Below, one piece after another: positions 9,100-18,857 of a DNA stretch of 64,000 bases. The translations under genes and the position numbers were made by a program. Under the pieces are notes generated by a model. It made no database searches. It saw nothing but the letters and a program-made list of their open reading frames with translations, and had not been told where the DNA came from. Positions within the stretch are counted from its first letter, which is position 1, and each line of letters begins with the position of its first letter. This stretch comes from Gelidibacter sediminis (lineage in GTDB: Bacteria > Bacteroidota > Bacteroidia > Flavobacteriales > Flavobacteriaceae). The stretch lies in the NCBI RefSeq assembly GCF_004364975.1, contig NZ_SOBW01000008.1, forward strand, positions 496,001 through 560,000, in the 5' to 3' direction.

Positions 9100-10878
9100 A
9101 TGAATTATAAAAATTTAGTAGGGCGATTGCCAAAAATAGGAATTAGACCAACCATCGACGGTAGATTGGATGGAGTAAGGGAATCTTTAGAGGAATCAAC
9201 AATGCAAATGGCCAAAAACGCAGCCTTATTTCTGGAAAGCAATTTAAGACATGCTGATGGCAGTAAAGTAGAATGTGTAATTTCTGATACATGTATTGGT
9301 GGAGTAGTTGAGGCTGCAGCTTCTGCAGATAAATTTAGTAGAGAAGGAGTTGGTTTATCTTTAACTGTTACACCCTGCTGGTGCTATGGAACTGAGACCA
9401 TTGATATGGATTCTACAATTCCAAAAGCAATTTGGGGATTTAATGGTACAGAACGACCAGGAGCTGTTTATTTAGCAGCTGCTTTGGCAGGCCACAATCA
9501 AAAAGGAATTCCTGCATTTAGTATTTATGGAAGGGATGTACAGGATAGTGGTGTTACAACCATACCTGATGATGTTCAGGAAAAATTATTGCGTTTTGCA
9601 CGTGCTGGTCTTGCAGTGGCTACTATGAAAGGTAAATCATATCTTTCAATGGGTGCGGTATCTATGGGAATTGCAGGTTCAATTATTGATGCTGATTTCT
9701 TTGAGAGTTTTTTAGGAATGCGTTGTGAAAGCATTGATATGTCTGAGTTCATTAGAAGAATTGAAGAAGGAATATATGACAAAGATGAATATGAGAAAGC
9801 CTTAGCTTGGACTAAAAAAAATTGCAAAGAAGGAAAAGATTACAATCCAAAAGACAGAAAAAAATCGAGAGAAGATTTGGATAAAGACTGGGAGTTTGTT
9901 GTTAAAATGGCGCTAATTGGTCGTGATCTAATGATTGGTAATCCTAAATTGAAAGCAATGGGGTATGGCGAGGAGGCCTTAGGTAGAAATGCCCTGGTTA
10001 GTGGTTTCCAAGGTCAAAGACAATGGACAGACCATTTTCCAAACGGAGATTTTATGGAAGCAATTTTAACTTCTTCTTTTGATTGGAATGGCGTTAGGCA
10101 ACCATTTATGGTAGCTACTGAAAATGATAGCTTAAATGGAGTCTCTATGTTATTTGGACACCTTATTAATGGAGCAGCTCAGGTCTTTAGCGACGTTCGA
10201 ACCTATTGGAGTCCAGAATCTGTTAAACGCGTAACAGGATATGAATTAACTGGTGATGCTGAAAATGGATTCATTCATTTAATAAATTCTGGAGCATCAG
10301 CCTTAGATGGATCGGGAGAGCAAAGCATTAATGGAAAACCTGCAATGAAATCATGGTGGGATATTCAAGAAGATGAGGTTCAAAAATGTTTAGACAAAAC
10401 AACTTGGGGACCTGGAATGTTGGAATACTTTAGGGGAGGTGGCTTTTCATCAACTTTTAATACAAAAGGAGGAATGCCAATAACGATGTGTAGAATTAAT
10501 ATTGTTAAAGGAATAGGTCCTGTGTTACAAATTGCAGAAGGTAAAACAATTGATTTACCTAAAAATGTGCATGATACTCTGGTTGAGAGAACAAATCCAA
10601 CTTGGCCTACCACTTGGTTTGTTCCTAACTTAACTGGGGAAGGCGCTTTTAAAGATGTATATAGTGTAATGGCTAATTGGGGGGCTAATCATGGAGCTTT
10701 TACTTATGGACATATAGGAGCAGATTTAATAACATTAGCATCAATGCTTAGAATACCAGTGAATATGCATAATGTTGTTGAGGAAAAGTTATTTAGACCA
10801 AGTGCTTGGGCTTCTTTTGGAATGGATAAAGAAGGAGCGGATTATAGAGCCTGTTCAACATATGGTTCATTATACTAA
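9100..10878 (+). CDS. fucI: L-fucose isomerase / D-arabinose isomerase
   Basis: A 592-residue protein colinear with E. coli FucI (591 residues) along its whole length, with long identical blocks ([49 protein letters not shown]). FucI interconverts L-fucose and L-fuculose, and equally D-arabinose and D-ribulose, using a manganese ion. The metal and catalytic residues are in place: E341, D365 and H531, equivalent to E337, D361 and H528 of the E. coli enzyme. It is the first gene behind an operator-controlled promoter and lies 20 bases upstream of an AraB-type ribulokinase, not a fuculokinase. This pairing argues that D-arabinose is a real, perhaps the main, substrate. The enzyme is cytoplasmic. 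Confidence 0.97.
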   Translation: MNYKNLVGRLPKIGIRPTIDGRLDGVRESLEESTMQMAKNAALFLESNLRHADGSKVECVISDTCIGGVVEAAASADKFSREGVGLSLTVTPCWCYGTETIDMDSTIPKAIWGFNGTERPGAVYLAAALAGHNQKGIPAFSIYGRDVQDSGVTTIPDDVQEKLLRFARAGLAVATMKGKSYLSMGAVSMGIAGSIIDADFFESFLGMRCESIDMSEFIRRIEEGIYDKDEYEKALAWTKKNCKEGKDYNPKDRKKSREDLDKDWEFVVKMALIGRDLMIGNPKLKAMGYGEEALGRNALVSGFQGQRQWTDHFPNGDFMEAILTSSFDWNGVRQPFMVATENDSLNGVSMLFGHLINGAAQVFSDVRTYWSPESVKRVTGYELTGDAENGFIHLINSGASALDGSGEQSINGKPAMKSWWDIQEDEVQKCLDKTTWGPGMLEYFRGGGFSSTFNTKGGMPITMCRINIVKGIGPVLQIAEGKTIDLPKNVHDTLVERTNPTWPTTWFVPNLTGEGAFKDVYSVMANWGANHGAFTYGHIGADLITLASMLRIPVNMHNVVEEKLFRPSAWASFGMDKEGADYRACSTYGSLY

Positions 10879-10898
10879 TCCTTGAAATTGTTTTAATT

Positions 10899-12524
10899 AT
10901 GAGAAATGACACTTATGTTATTGGTATAGATTACGGAAGTGATTGTGTTAGGGCTGTAGTTATCAGTGCTTTAAATGGAGATGAAATATCTACGGCAACA
11001 AAGGATTATAATCGATGGAGTCAAGGTTTGTATTGTGACCCTTTAAAGAATCAATATAGACAACACCCCTTAGATTATATCGAAGCTCTTGAAGAAGTAG
11101 TTAAGGATGTTTTATCCACATGTGATTCTGTAGTAACAAATAATATAGTTGCATTGAGTTTTGATACAACTGGTAGCACACCTGTCTTGGTGGATCAAAA
11201 AGGAATGCCGTTAGCTTTAAAACCTGAATTTTTTGAAAATCCAAATGCAATGTTTGTATTATGGAAAGATCATACGGCAATTAAAGAAGCGGAAGAAATA
11301 AATAAATTGGCTAAGCAATGGAGAGAAGATTATACAAAATATGAAGGAGGTATTTATTCTTCAGAATGGGTTTGGGCTAAAATGCTACATGTTTTAAGAG
11401 AAGACGAATCTATCAGAAAAGAGGCTTTTTCTTGGGTAGAACATTGCGATTGGATGCCGGCTTTAGTAACAGGAAATACACTACCTAAAGAAATCAAGAG
11501 AAGTAGATGCGCGGCAGGACATAAAGCAATGTGGCATACTGATTGGGAAGGTTTACCTTCTGAAGCGTTTTTATCAACTTTAGATCCGTTATTATTAGGA
11601 TTTAGAGAAAGATTATATAACGAAACTTTTACGAGCGGAGTTAGTGTTGGAAACTTATCTGATGAGTGGGCAGTAAGGTTGGGATTAACGACTAATGTAA
11701 AAGTAGGGGTAGGTATTTTTGATGCACATTCAGGAGCAGTTGGCGGTGAGATAAAACCCGGAGCATTATTGAGGATTATAGGTACATCAACCTGTGACAT
11801 AATGGTAGTTCCTTATGAACAAATTAATGACAGACTAATACAAGGTATTTGTGGGCAAGTTGATGGTTCTGTAGTGCCTGGATTAATTGGATTAGAAGCT
11901 GGACAAAGTGCTTTTGGTGATATTTATGCTTGGTTTAAGGAAATTCTATCTTGGCCACTTACATTGATAAAAGATCAAAAGTTAGTTGCAAGAGTAGAAG
12001 CAGAAATAATTGAACAATTATCTTTTGAAGCGTCAAAATTACCAGTTACAGAATGTGATATTATTGCAACAGATTGGTTAAATGGAAGACGCACTCCAGA
12101 TGCAGATCAAACCTTAAAAGCGACTATTACAGGACTAACGTTGGGGACTACAGCTCCAATGATTTTTAAGTCTTTAGTGGAAGCCTCAGCTTTTGGATCA
12201 AAAGCTATTGTAAATAGGCTTGTTGAAAATAGTATAGAGATTAAAGAAATAATTGCGTTAGGTGGAGTCGCTAAAAAGTCAGAATTTGTTATGCAAACAC
12301 TTTCCAATGTTTTGAACTTGAAGATTAAAGTAGCAAAATCAAATGAAACTTGTGCTCTGGGAGCAGCTATGTATGCTGCAGTTGTTGGAGGCGTGTATAA
12401 TACGTTACAAGAGGCACAAAAAGCTATGGGATATGGTATGGAGAAAGAATATTTCCCAAATGCTTCAAAAGCTAAAGTTTATGAATCTAATTACAATAAA
12501 TATACAAAATTAGGTAAATGTTAA
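10899..12524 (+). CDS. araB: Ribulokinase (FGGY family, AraB type)
   Basis: A 541-residue FGGY carbohydrate kinase that follows E. coli AraB closely from start to end: GIDYGSD.VRAV, DTTGSTPVL, PNAMFVLWKDHTAI.EA, GGIYSSEW.WAK.LHV, CDW.PAL.(T/S)G, GICGQVDGSVVPG.IGLEAGQSAFGDIYAWF and DW.NGRRTP. It is not like FucK or RhaB. AraB phosphorylates ribulose at O5, and the E. coli enzyme is known to accept D-ribulose as well as L-ribulose. With FucI directly upstream and no araA or araD in the window, the simplest product is D-ribulose 5-phosphate from D-arabinose. Whether it also phosphorylates L-fuculose is not known. Confidence 0.93.
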   Translation: MRNDTYVIGIDYGSDCVRAVVISALNGDEISTATKDYNRWSQGLYCDPLKNQYRQHPLDYIEALEEVVKDVLSTCDSVVTNNIVALSFDTTGSTPVLVDQKGMPLALKPEFFENPNAMFVLWKDHTAIKEAEEINKLAKQWREDYTKYEGGIYSSEWVWAKMLHVLREDESIRKEAFSWVEHCDWMPALVTGNTLPKEIKRSRCAAGHKAMWHTDWEGLPSEAFLSTLDPLLLGFRERLYNETFTSGVSVGNLSDEWAVRLGLTTNVKVGVGIFDAHSGAVGGEIKPGALLRIIGTSTCDIMVVPYEQINDRLIQGICGQVDGSVVPGLIGLEAGQSAFGDIYAWFKEILSWPLTLIKDQKLVARVEAEIIEQLSFEASKLPVTECDIIATDWLNGRRTPDADQTLKATITGLTLGTTAPMIFKSLVEASAFGSKAIVNRLVENSIEIKEIIALGGVAKKSEFVMQTLSNVLNLKIKVAKSNETCALGAAMYAAVVGGVYNTLQEAQKAMGYGMEKEYFPNASKAKVYESNYNKYTKLGKC

Positions 12525-12650
12525 GTTAAAGTAATTAATTTAGACAAATAAATTGATTTGAAGGGATATCACTTTATTTATAATTTAATAAGTTTTATTA
12601 GGAAGAAAATATCAAAACGAAAGGAAATAATAAGTAAATCTAAAGGTTAT

Positions 12651-13655
12651 ATGAAGAAGGTAAGTTTGAGTGATATTTCTAAAGAATTAGGAGTTTCTAA
12701 AACATTAGTGTCTTTCGTTATGAATGGTAGAGCCAAGGAGAAGAGGATTAATGATGAAGTAGCAAAGAAAGTACTCGCTAAAGCAAAAGAATTAGGGTAT
12801 AAAGCTGATTACCTTGCTAGAGCTATGAGAACAGGGAAATCTCAAACAATAGGATTAGTTATGGCAGATATTTCGAATCCATTTTTTTCAAAATTAGCAA
12901 GAAGTATTGAAAATGAAATAGCGAAATTTGGTTATAATGTAATTTTTGGTAGTTCTGATGAGGATCATATTAAATCAGGTAAATTAATTGAAGTATTTAA
13001 AGATAAAAAGGTAGATGGACTTATTATTTGCCCTACCGTAGGAGATAAAAATCACATCAAGAAATTAAATAAAGAAAAATATCCATATGTTTTGGTTGAT
13101 AGGTATTTTAAAGAAATACCATCAAATAATGTAATGGTGGATAACTATGGAGGTTCTTTTGAAATCGTTGATAATCAAATTAAATCAGGAAGAAAAAAAA
13201 TTGCTTTTATTAATTTTAATGTAGAGTTAATTAACATGATGGATCGTTTCCATGGGTATCTAGAAGCTTTAAAAGTGAATGGATATGAATTAGACAACAC
13301 ATTAGTTAAGAATGTAAGTTTTAAAGATATTGAAAAGGAAACTTATGAAGCAATGGAAGAGTTATTGAATGTTAACCCAAAGATTGATTCTATATATTTT
13401 GCTAATAATCGATTGGCTTTCCTAGGTATAAAATATCTCATTGAAAACAATATTAACGACCTTAAAAAACTACAGTTATCATCATTTGATGGTTTCGATT
13501 TTATGCCTTTGATGCAAATGCATATCAGTTATGGAATCCAGCCTATAGAGCAGTTGGGGATATCAGCGGTAGATTCTATTATGAAACAAATAAATAATAA
13601 AGAAGAATCTTCGAAACATGCTATGCTTCCAATGGATCTTTCCTTAATAAATTAA
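12651..13655 (+). CDS. LacI-family transcriptional regulator
   Basis: A 334-residue LacI/GalR protein. The helix-turn-helix lies at the N-terminus (VSLSDISKELGVSKTLVSFVMNG), followed by the hinge helix region (GYKADYLARAMRTGKS) and a periplasmic-binding-protein-like sensor domain (TIGLVMADISNPFFSKLARSIE). I start it at the ATG at 12651, because the open frame reaching back to 12558 begins with TTG and adds 31 basic residues before the conserved HTH. It lies third in the fucI-araB operon, 126 bases after araB. The six palindromes centred on TCGA in this locus are typical LacI operators, so it probably represses the whole utilization locus, including its own operon, until a sugar effector binds. 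The effector is not known. Confidence 0.92.
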   Translation: MKKVSLSDISKELGVSKTLVSFVMNGRAKEKRINDEVAKKVLAKAKELGYKADYLARAMRTGKSQTIGLVMADISNPFFSKLARSIENEIAKFGYNVIFGSSDEDHIKSGKLIEVFKDKKVDGLIICPTVGDKNHIKKLNKEKYPYVLVDRYFKEIPSNNVMVDNYGGSFEIVDNQIKSGRKKIAFINFNVELINMMDRFHGYLEALKVNGYELDNTLVKNVSFKDIEKETYEAMEELLNVNPKIDSIYFANNRLAFLGIKYLIENNINDLKKLQLSSFDGFDFMPLMQMHISYGIQPIEQLGISAVDSIMKQINNKEESSKHAMLPMDLSLIN

Positions 13656-13700
13656 TGGATTTTTCCCGTTATCACATATTTGTTTTAGGATAGTGTCTTT

Positions 13701-13749
13701 TTTGGATAACTATTAAAAATATGGTACTTTAGCTAAATCGATTCAGCAA
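13701..13749 (+). promoter_or_regulatory. Promoter and LacI-type operator upstream of the permease
   Basis: TTTG (13701-13704), 20 bases, then TACTTTAG (13725-13732, near TAnnTTTG). The operator core GCTAAATCGATTCAGC (13732-13747) starts at the last base of the -7 box. One half-site base differs from the perfect palindrome. Confidence 0.7.
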
Positions 13750-13899
13750 TATGAAAATATTGGTTTTGAGAAACTAACGTTTTTCCTTTTATATTGACAT
13801 ACTTTATTTAAAGTAAAATACGAAACTGAGAATATTATTTTAGAAACTAAAAAGAATGGCCTTTAGAGAATTCCGTATGTGAGATTTGATTGGAAAATT

Positions 13900-15237
13900 A
13901 TGAATAAAGAAATTAAAAAAGTTGATAAGAATAAATCTATGGTAGATTTTTCTAATGGTCAGATCCCAATTGTTTCAAAGCAAGTGCTGATCCCATTTAT
14001 TTTAATAACGTCCTTATTTGCTTTATGGGGTTTTGCAAATGATATTACCAATCCAATGGTTTCTGCATTTAAAAAAATCATGGAACTAGACAATTTTCAA
14101 GCCTCATTAGTGCAATTGGCTTTTTATGGAGGATATGGAACCATGGCATTGCCTGCTGCAATTTTTATAAAGAGATACTCTTATAAAAAGGGAATATTGA
14201 TGGGGTTAACGCTCTATGCTGTTGGAGCATTATTGTTTTATCCTGCAGCAGTTTACGAACAGTATTATTACTTTTTGGCAGCCTTGTATATTTTAACTTT
14301 CGGACTAGCATTTTTAGAAACCACAGCCAACCCTTATATATTGGCAATGGGAGATGAAAGAACAGCAACCCAACGTTTAAACTTGGCGCAGGCTTTTAAT
14401 CCTATAGGGGCATTGTCAGGGTTATTTGTTGCTCAAACTTTTGTGTTAGGAGCTTTACAATCTGACGATGTAAACTTTTCAGCATTAACTGAAGACGCCA
14501 AATCAGTAATTAAAACATCTGATTTATTGGTGATAAGAGACCCATATGTGGCTTTAGGAGCTTTTGTATTGTTGATGTTAGCTGTTATTGCCTTTGTGAA
14601 AATGCCAGAAAATATGGAAAGCAATCAATCAAGTGTTTGGGAGTCTATAAAAAGATTGTTTAAAAAAGAGCGTTTTGTAGGTGGGGTAATTGCACAAACA
14701 TTTTATGTTGGTGCACAAATTATGTGTTGGACCTATATTTATCAATATGCCGAAATATTGGGGATTGACAACCAAACGACTGTTTATTACGCCATGTCTG
14801 CTTTAGGAGTATTTTTAGCTGGACGTTGGATTTGTACTTTTCTTTTGAAATATATAAACTCAGGAAAGCTATTATTAATTCTTTCCTTAGGAGCAATTGG
14901 TTGTACTCTCGGAGCCATATTTATTCATGGAATGGGAGGTTTGTATAGTTTGGTGGCTATTTCTTTCTGTATGTCTTTAATGTTTCCAACAATTTACGGA
15001 ATTGCTTTAAAAGGTTTAGGCGACGATGCCAAATATGCTTCAGCATTCTTAGTAATGGCCATTGTTGGTGGTGCAATTATGCCATCATTGCAAGGTTTAA
15101 TTTTAGATATTGGAGGTCCAGGATATAAAGATGTTTCAATATTAGGTGTGCCTGAAGTGAATTTTTCATTTTTTCTACCATTAACGTGCTATGTGGTAGT
15201 TGCGTTATACGGTTACCGAGCAATTAGGTATAATTAG
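13900..15237 (+). CDS. fucP: FucP-type MFS sugar/proton symporter
   Basis: A 445-residue major facilitator protein of the FucP/GluP branch with about 12 hydrophobic segments. Family motifs are visible: LFALWGFANDITNPMV in the first helix, the AFYGGYGTMALPAAIFIKRYSYKKGI region, and LETTANPYILAMGDERTATQRLNLAQAFNPIGA. E. coli FucP carries L-fucose and also D-arabinose and L-galactose across the inner membrane with protons, which fits either substrate model here. The start is set at the ATG at 13900 rather than a GTG 21 bases earlier. It follows its own operator and heads a long run of plus-strand genes. Confidence 0.9.
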   Translation: MNKEIKKVDKNKSMVDFSNGQIPIVSKQVLIPFILITSLFALWGFANDITNPMVSAFKKIMELDNFQASLVQLAFYGGYGTMALPAAIFIKRYSYKKGILMGLTLYAVGALLFYPAAVYEQYYYFLAALYILTFGLAFLETTANPYILAMGDERTATQRLNLAQAFNPIGALSGLFVAQTFVLGALQSDDVNFSALTEDAKSVIKTSDLLVIRDPYVALGAFVLLMLAVIAFVKMPENMESNQSSVWESIKRLFKKERFVGGVIAQTFYVGAQIMCWTYIYQYAEILGIDNQTTVYYAMSALGVFLAGRWICTFLLKYINSGKLLLILSLGAIGCTLGAIFIHGMGGLYSLVAISFCMSLMFPTIYGIALKGLGDDAKYASAFLVMAIVGGAIMPSLQGLILDIGGPGYKDVSILGVPEVNFSFFLPLTCYVVVALYGYRAIRYN

Positions 15238-15276
15238 AAACAAGTCAATGGACTGTAATTAAAAACACTATAAATC

Positions 15277-16536
15277 ATGAAAAATACATTTAATAATGTA
15301 ATTATAACAGTAATTGTTTTGATAATTACAGTTTCGTGCCATACTAAAAAAAATAAAAAAGTGGAAAAAACAACTGAAGAAAAAACAATAGAGGAAAAAG
15401 GAACTTTCGGTTACGATAAAGCCTTTCTTCTAAAGCATTACAAAAACACCATCGTTTTAGAAAGCAATGACGGTAAATCAGGTATGGTACTTTCTCCAGA
15501 ATTGCAAGGACGTGTTATGACAAGTACTTTAAATGGAGAAGAAGGAATGAGTTTTGGTTGGTTGAATTATGACTTGATCAGCTCAAAAGAAACCAAAAAT
15601 CATTTCAATCCTACCGGTGGTGAAGAACGCTTTTGGTTAGGGCCAGAAGGCGGTCAATTTTCAATTTATTTTGCAAAAGATAAAAGTTTTGAATTTGAAA
15701 ACTGGTATGTTCCGGCATCAATAGATACAGAGGCATTTACAGTAATTGAACAAAATGACCATAGCGTATTGTTTAAAAAAGAAATGAATTTGGTAAATTA
15801 TTCAGGCACAAAATTCAATATTGATGTAAATAGGAAAGTTAGCCTTCTAACGAAACAGCAGGTTCTAGAAACATTGGAGCTATCAAATGACAAGTTCAAC
15901 ATGGTAGCCTATGAAACTCAAAACAAGGTCAAGAACATAGGTAAGGAGCCATGGAGCAAAGATTCAGGATTGTTGTCAATATGGTTACTGAGTATGATGA
16001 CTCCTTCTCCTGAAGTAACCGTAGTTGTCCCTATAAAAGAAGGTTTAGAAAGTGAAAAAGGAATAAAAGTGAACGATAATTATTTTGGGAAAGTAGCTGA
16101 TGATAGATTAAAAAGTACTCAACGCAATGTGTTTTTTAAAGCTGATGGAAAAAGTCGCGGAAAAATTGGATTTTCTCCGCAAAGGTCAACTGAATTTATA
16201 GGAAGCTATGACGCTCAAAATAAAGTGCTAACTATTTTGCAGATTCCAGAACCAAAACCTACAGATAAATATGTAAACTCAGCATGGGAATTGCAAAAAG
16301 ACCCCTATTCTGGAGACGTATTAAACTCTTATAATGATGGTCCTTTAGAAGATGGTTCTCAAATGGGGCCTTTTTATGAATTAGAGAGTTCTTCTCCTGC
16401 CTTGGCTCTAAAACCTAATCAGAGTTATATCCATACACAGCGTATCTATCATTTTAAAGGTTCAAAAGTAGTATTGAATAAAATAGCAAAACAATTATTA
16501 AAAGTTTCAATTGAAGAGATTGAAGCAGTCTTTTAA
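15277..16536 (+). CDS. Mutarotase-like lipoprotein (DUF6786-like)
   Basis: A 419-residue predicted lipoprotein (hydrophobic stretch then TVSC at about residues 18-21). The body looks like the all-beta galactose-mutarotase superfamily: GMVLSPELQGRVMTSTLNGEEGMSFGWLNYD, and GGEERFWLGPEGGQFSIYF. I associate this pattern with DUF6786 proteins found in Bacteroidota sugar loci, but have no enzymatic evidence. A role in sugar epimerization or glycan binding in the periplasm is plausible. It lies between the permease and a GH29 gene and is probably cotranscribed. Confidence 0.55.
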   Translation: MKNTFNNVIITVIVLIITVSCHTKKNKKVEKTTEEKTIEEKGTFGYDKAFLLKHYKNTIVLESNDGKSGMVLSPELQGRVMTSTLNGEEGMSFGWLNYDLISSKETKNHFNPTGGEERFWLGPEGGQFSIYFAKDKSFEFENWYVPASIDTEAFTVIEQNDHSVLFKKEMNLVNYSGTKFNIDVNRKVSLLTKQQVLETLELSNDKFNMVAYETQNKVKNIGKEPWSKDSGLLSIWLLSMMTPSPEVTVVVPIKEGLESEKGIKVNDNYFGKVADDRLKSTQRNVFFKADGKSRGKIGFSPQRSTEFIGSYDAQNKVLTILQIPEPKPTDKYVNSAWELQKDPYSGDVLNSYNDGPLEDGSQMGPFYELESSSPALALKPNQSYIHTQRIYHFKGSKVVLNKIAKQLLKVSIEEIEAVF

Positions 16537-16546
16537 AAAAATAATT

Positions 16547-18748
16547 ATGATTAATAAAATTTTAACCTGCGCATTTTGTGTACTAATATTCACAGCAGCT
16601 AATGCACAAGGTCAGCGAACAATAAAAATAAATTCAGAAGATTCACACGACGATATTATCGAAAAAGCAGCTTTGGTGGTTCCAACTGCCAACCAATATG
16701 CTTATAAAAAACTAGAGTTCACATGTTTTGTTCATTTTGGAGTGAATACGTTTACTAGAAAAGAATGGGGAGATGGGTTTGAAGACCCAAAAATTTTTAA
16801 TCTCCAAAATTTAGATACCGACCAATGGTGTAGAACGGCGAAAGAAGCAGGGATGAAATTGGTTATGTTTACCGCGAAACATCACGATGGATTTGTTCTT
16901 TGGCAATCACGATACACCAAGCATGGTGTAATGTCTTCACCATTTAAAGATGGTAAAGGGGATGTGCTTAAGGAACTAGCGGCATCTTGCCAAAAATATG
17001 GATTGAAGCTAGGTGTGTACCTTTCTCCGGCAGACTTATATCAGATAGAAAATAAAGAAGGACTTTATGGAAACTTAAGTGAATATACCGAACGTGTAAT
17101 TCCTCGACCTATAGAGGGAAGGCCTTTTGCTAACAAAACATCTTTTAAATTTAAGGTAGACGATTATAATGAGTATGTTTTGAACCAGCTTTTTGAATTG
17201 TTAACAGAATATGGGCCAATCCATGAAGTATGGTTTGATGGAGCACATCCAAAGCGTAAGGGAGATCAACAATACAATTATTTGGCGTGGAAAAAATTGA
17301 TACAAACTTTGGCTCCAGAGGCTGTTATTTTTGGAAAAGAAGACGTTCGCTGGTGCGGTAATGAATCGGGTGCTACGCGTGAATCTGAATGGGATGTGGT
17401 TACCTTTGATGAAGACCCTCATCAAATGAATCTTTTTCCAGATATGCATGGAGATTTAGGGAGTCGAGAAAAATTATTTGATGCAAAATATTTGCATTAT
17501 TTACCGGCAGAGACAGATACGTCTATTAGAGAAGGTTGGTTTTATAGAGATGAGACAGATCAAAAGGTGCGTAGTGCAGATGATGTGTTCGATATCTACG
17601 AACGATCGGTTGGAGGGAATGCTACATTTTTGTTAAATATACCGCCCAATAGAGAAGGAAAGTTTTCTGATGAAGATGTAAGCGTACTTAAAGAAGTAGG
17701 GAAAAGAATAAGAGAAACTTATGGTAATGATCTCTTGAAAAATGCCAAAGGAGAAAGTGCTATACTTGATGCAAATGAAGATTCTTATGTTTTGGGAGAA
17801 AATGGTAAAGATACTTTTATCATTACTTTACCAAAGACGATAACATTGAATCGTTTTGTATTACAAGAAGCCATTCAAACTCATGGACAACGCATAGAAA
17901 AACATGCATTAGATGCATGGGTAAATGATAAATGGGAACATGTAGCGGAAGGTACTACAATAGGATATAAAAAAATATTAAGATTTGCTGATGTGACCGC
18001 CAACAAACTGAGAGTAAGAATATTAAAATCACGTTCAAAATTTTCCTTATCTAAAGTATCTGCACATTATTATACACCGCGTCCACCGCAATTGTCAATT
18101 AACCGTAACCTTAACGGCCAAGTAACTATTGCACCTAAAAAAAGTGATTTCGGATGGAAATTACATGGAGAAGGTTTTCAAAAGGATTTATCAAATGACT
18201 TGGAAATTAGATACACTACAGATGGTACCGTTCCTAATAAAAACTCTAAAATTTTTACAAATAGTTTTTTCTTGAAATCAGGTGGAGTCAAAGCTATTGC
18301 ATTCGAAAAGGAACAAACAGGAAGTTTGTCAGAAAGAGAATTTGGGTTGGTTAAAAAGAACTGGACTGTCAAAGGTACAACTGATAATAAGAACAAGCCA
18401 GAAAATGCAATTGATGCCGACGAGAAAACGTATTGGAATTCCGGAAATGGAGTACCAGAATTAACAATCGATTTAAAAGAAACTAAATCGATTCGAGGGT
18501 TTATTTATACGCCACCATTAAACTTTAAAGAAGGACTTATTGAGAAAGGAATTATAAAAGTAAGTAAAAACGGGGAATCATGGAAAACAGTACAAACTTT
18601 TGATTTAGGAAACCTTATCAATGACCCAACGGCACGGACAATACAATTTACCAAAAAAGTAAAAGGACAATATATTCGAATAGAAGCAATAATAGGTGCG
18701 GGAGGAAGCACTTCAGCAACCATTGCAGAAATTGATATATTAGAATAA
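16547..18748 (+). CDS. GH29 alpha-L-fucosidase-type enzyme with C-terminal beta domains
   Basis: A 733-residue secreted protein. I start at the ATG at 16547, which gives a signal peptide ending near ANAQ; the longer frame from 16511 overlaps the upstream gene and lacks a leader. The catalytic barrel (about 40-400) has GH29 landmarks: FVHFGVNTFT, FTAKHHDGFVLW, LGVYLSPAD and the nucleophile D231 in VWFDG. The sequence resembles the GH29-B branch. C-terminal parts are an F5/8-type segment (about 420-510), a chitobiase/hexosaminidase C-terminal-like repeat (YTTDGTVPNKNS, about 545-610) and a second F5/8/CBM32-like domain to the end. GH29 releases alpha-L-fucose; some members accept alpha-L-galactosides, and beta-D-arabinopyranosides are stereochemically similar. 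Confidence 0.9.
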   Translation: MINKILTCAFCVLIFTAANAQGQRTIKINSEDSHDDIIEKAALVVPTANQYAYKKLEFTCFVHFGVNTFTRKEWGDGFEDPKIFNLQNLDTDQWCRTAKEAGMKLVMFTAKHHDGFVLWQSRYTKHGVMSSPFKDGKGDVLKELAASCQKYGLKLGVYLSPADLYQIENKEGLYGNLSEYTERVIPRPIEGRPFANKTSFKFKVDDYNEYVLNQLFELLTEYGPIHEVWFDGAHPKRKGDQQYNYLAWKKLIQTLAPEAVIFGKEDVRWCGNESGATRESEWDVVTFDEDPHQMNLFPDMHGDLGSREKLFDAKYLHYLPAETDTSIREGWFYRDETDQKVRSADDVFDIYERSVGGNATFLLNIPPNREGKFSDEDVSVLKEVGKRIRETYGNDLLKNAKGESAILDANEDSYVLGENGKDTFIITLPKTITLNRFVLQEAIQTHGQRIEKHALDAWVNDKWEHVAEGTTIGYKKILRFADVTANKLRVRILKSRSKFSLSKVSAHYYTPRPPQLSINRNLNGQVTIAPKKSDFGWKLHGEGFQKDLSNDLEIRYTTDGTVPNKNSKIFTNSFFLKSGGVKAIAFEKEQTGSLSEREFGLVKKNWTVKGTTDNKNKPENAIDADEKTYWNSGNGVPELTIDLKETKSIRGFIYTPPLNFKEGLIEKGIIKVSKNGESWKTVQTFDLGNLINDPTARTIQFTKKVKGQYIRIEAIIGAGGSTSATIAEIDILE

Positions 18749-18857
18749 ATGATGCATTATACCTTTTAAAATGAGGAGGGAAATATATCAAAAAAAGAAT
18801 GTTTTTTTTAGATTTAAAATTAGCCAATAGAAACTTTTATTACCAAAATACAGAAAA

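Noticed and set aside
12558-12650. Extended N-terminus of the LacI regulator
   Set aside because: It begins with TTG and adds a basic stretch before the conserved HTH, which starts right after the ATG at 12651.
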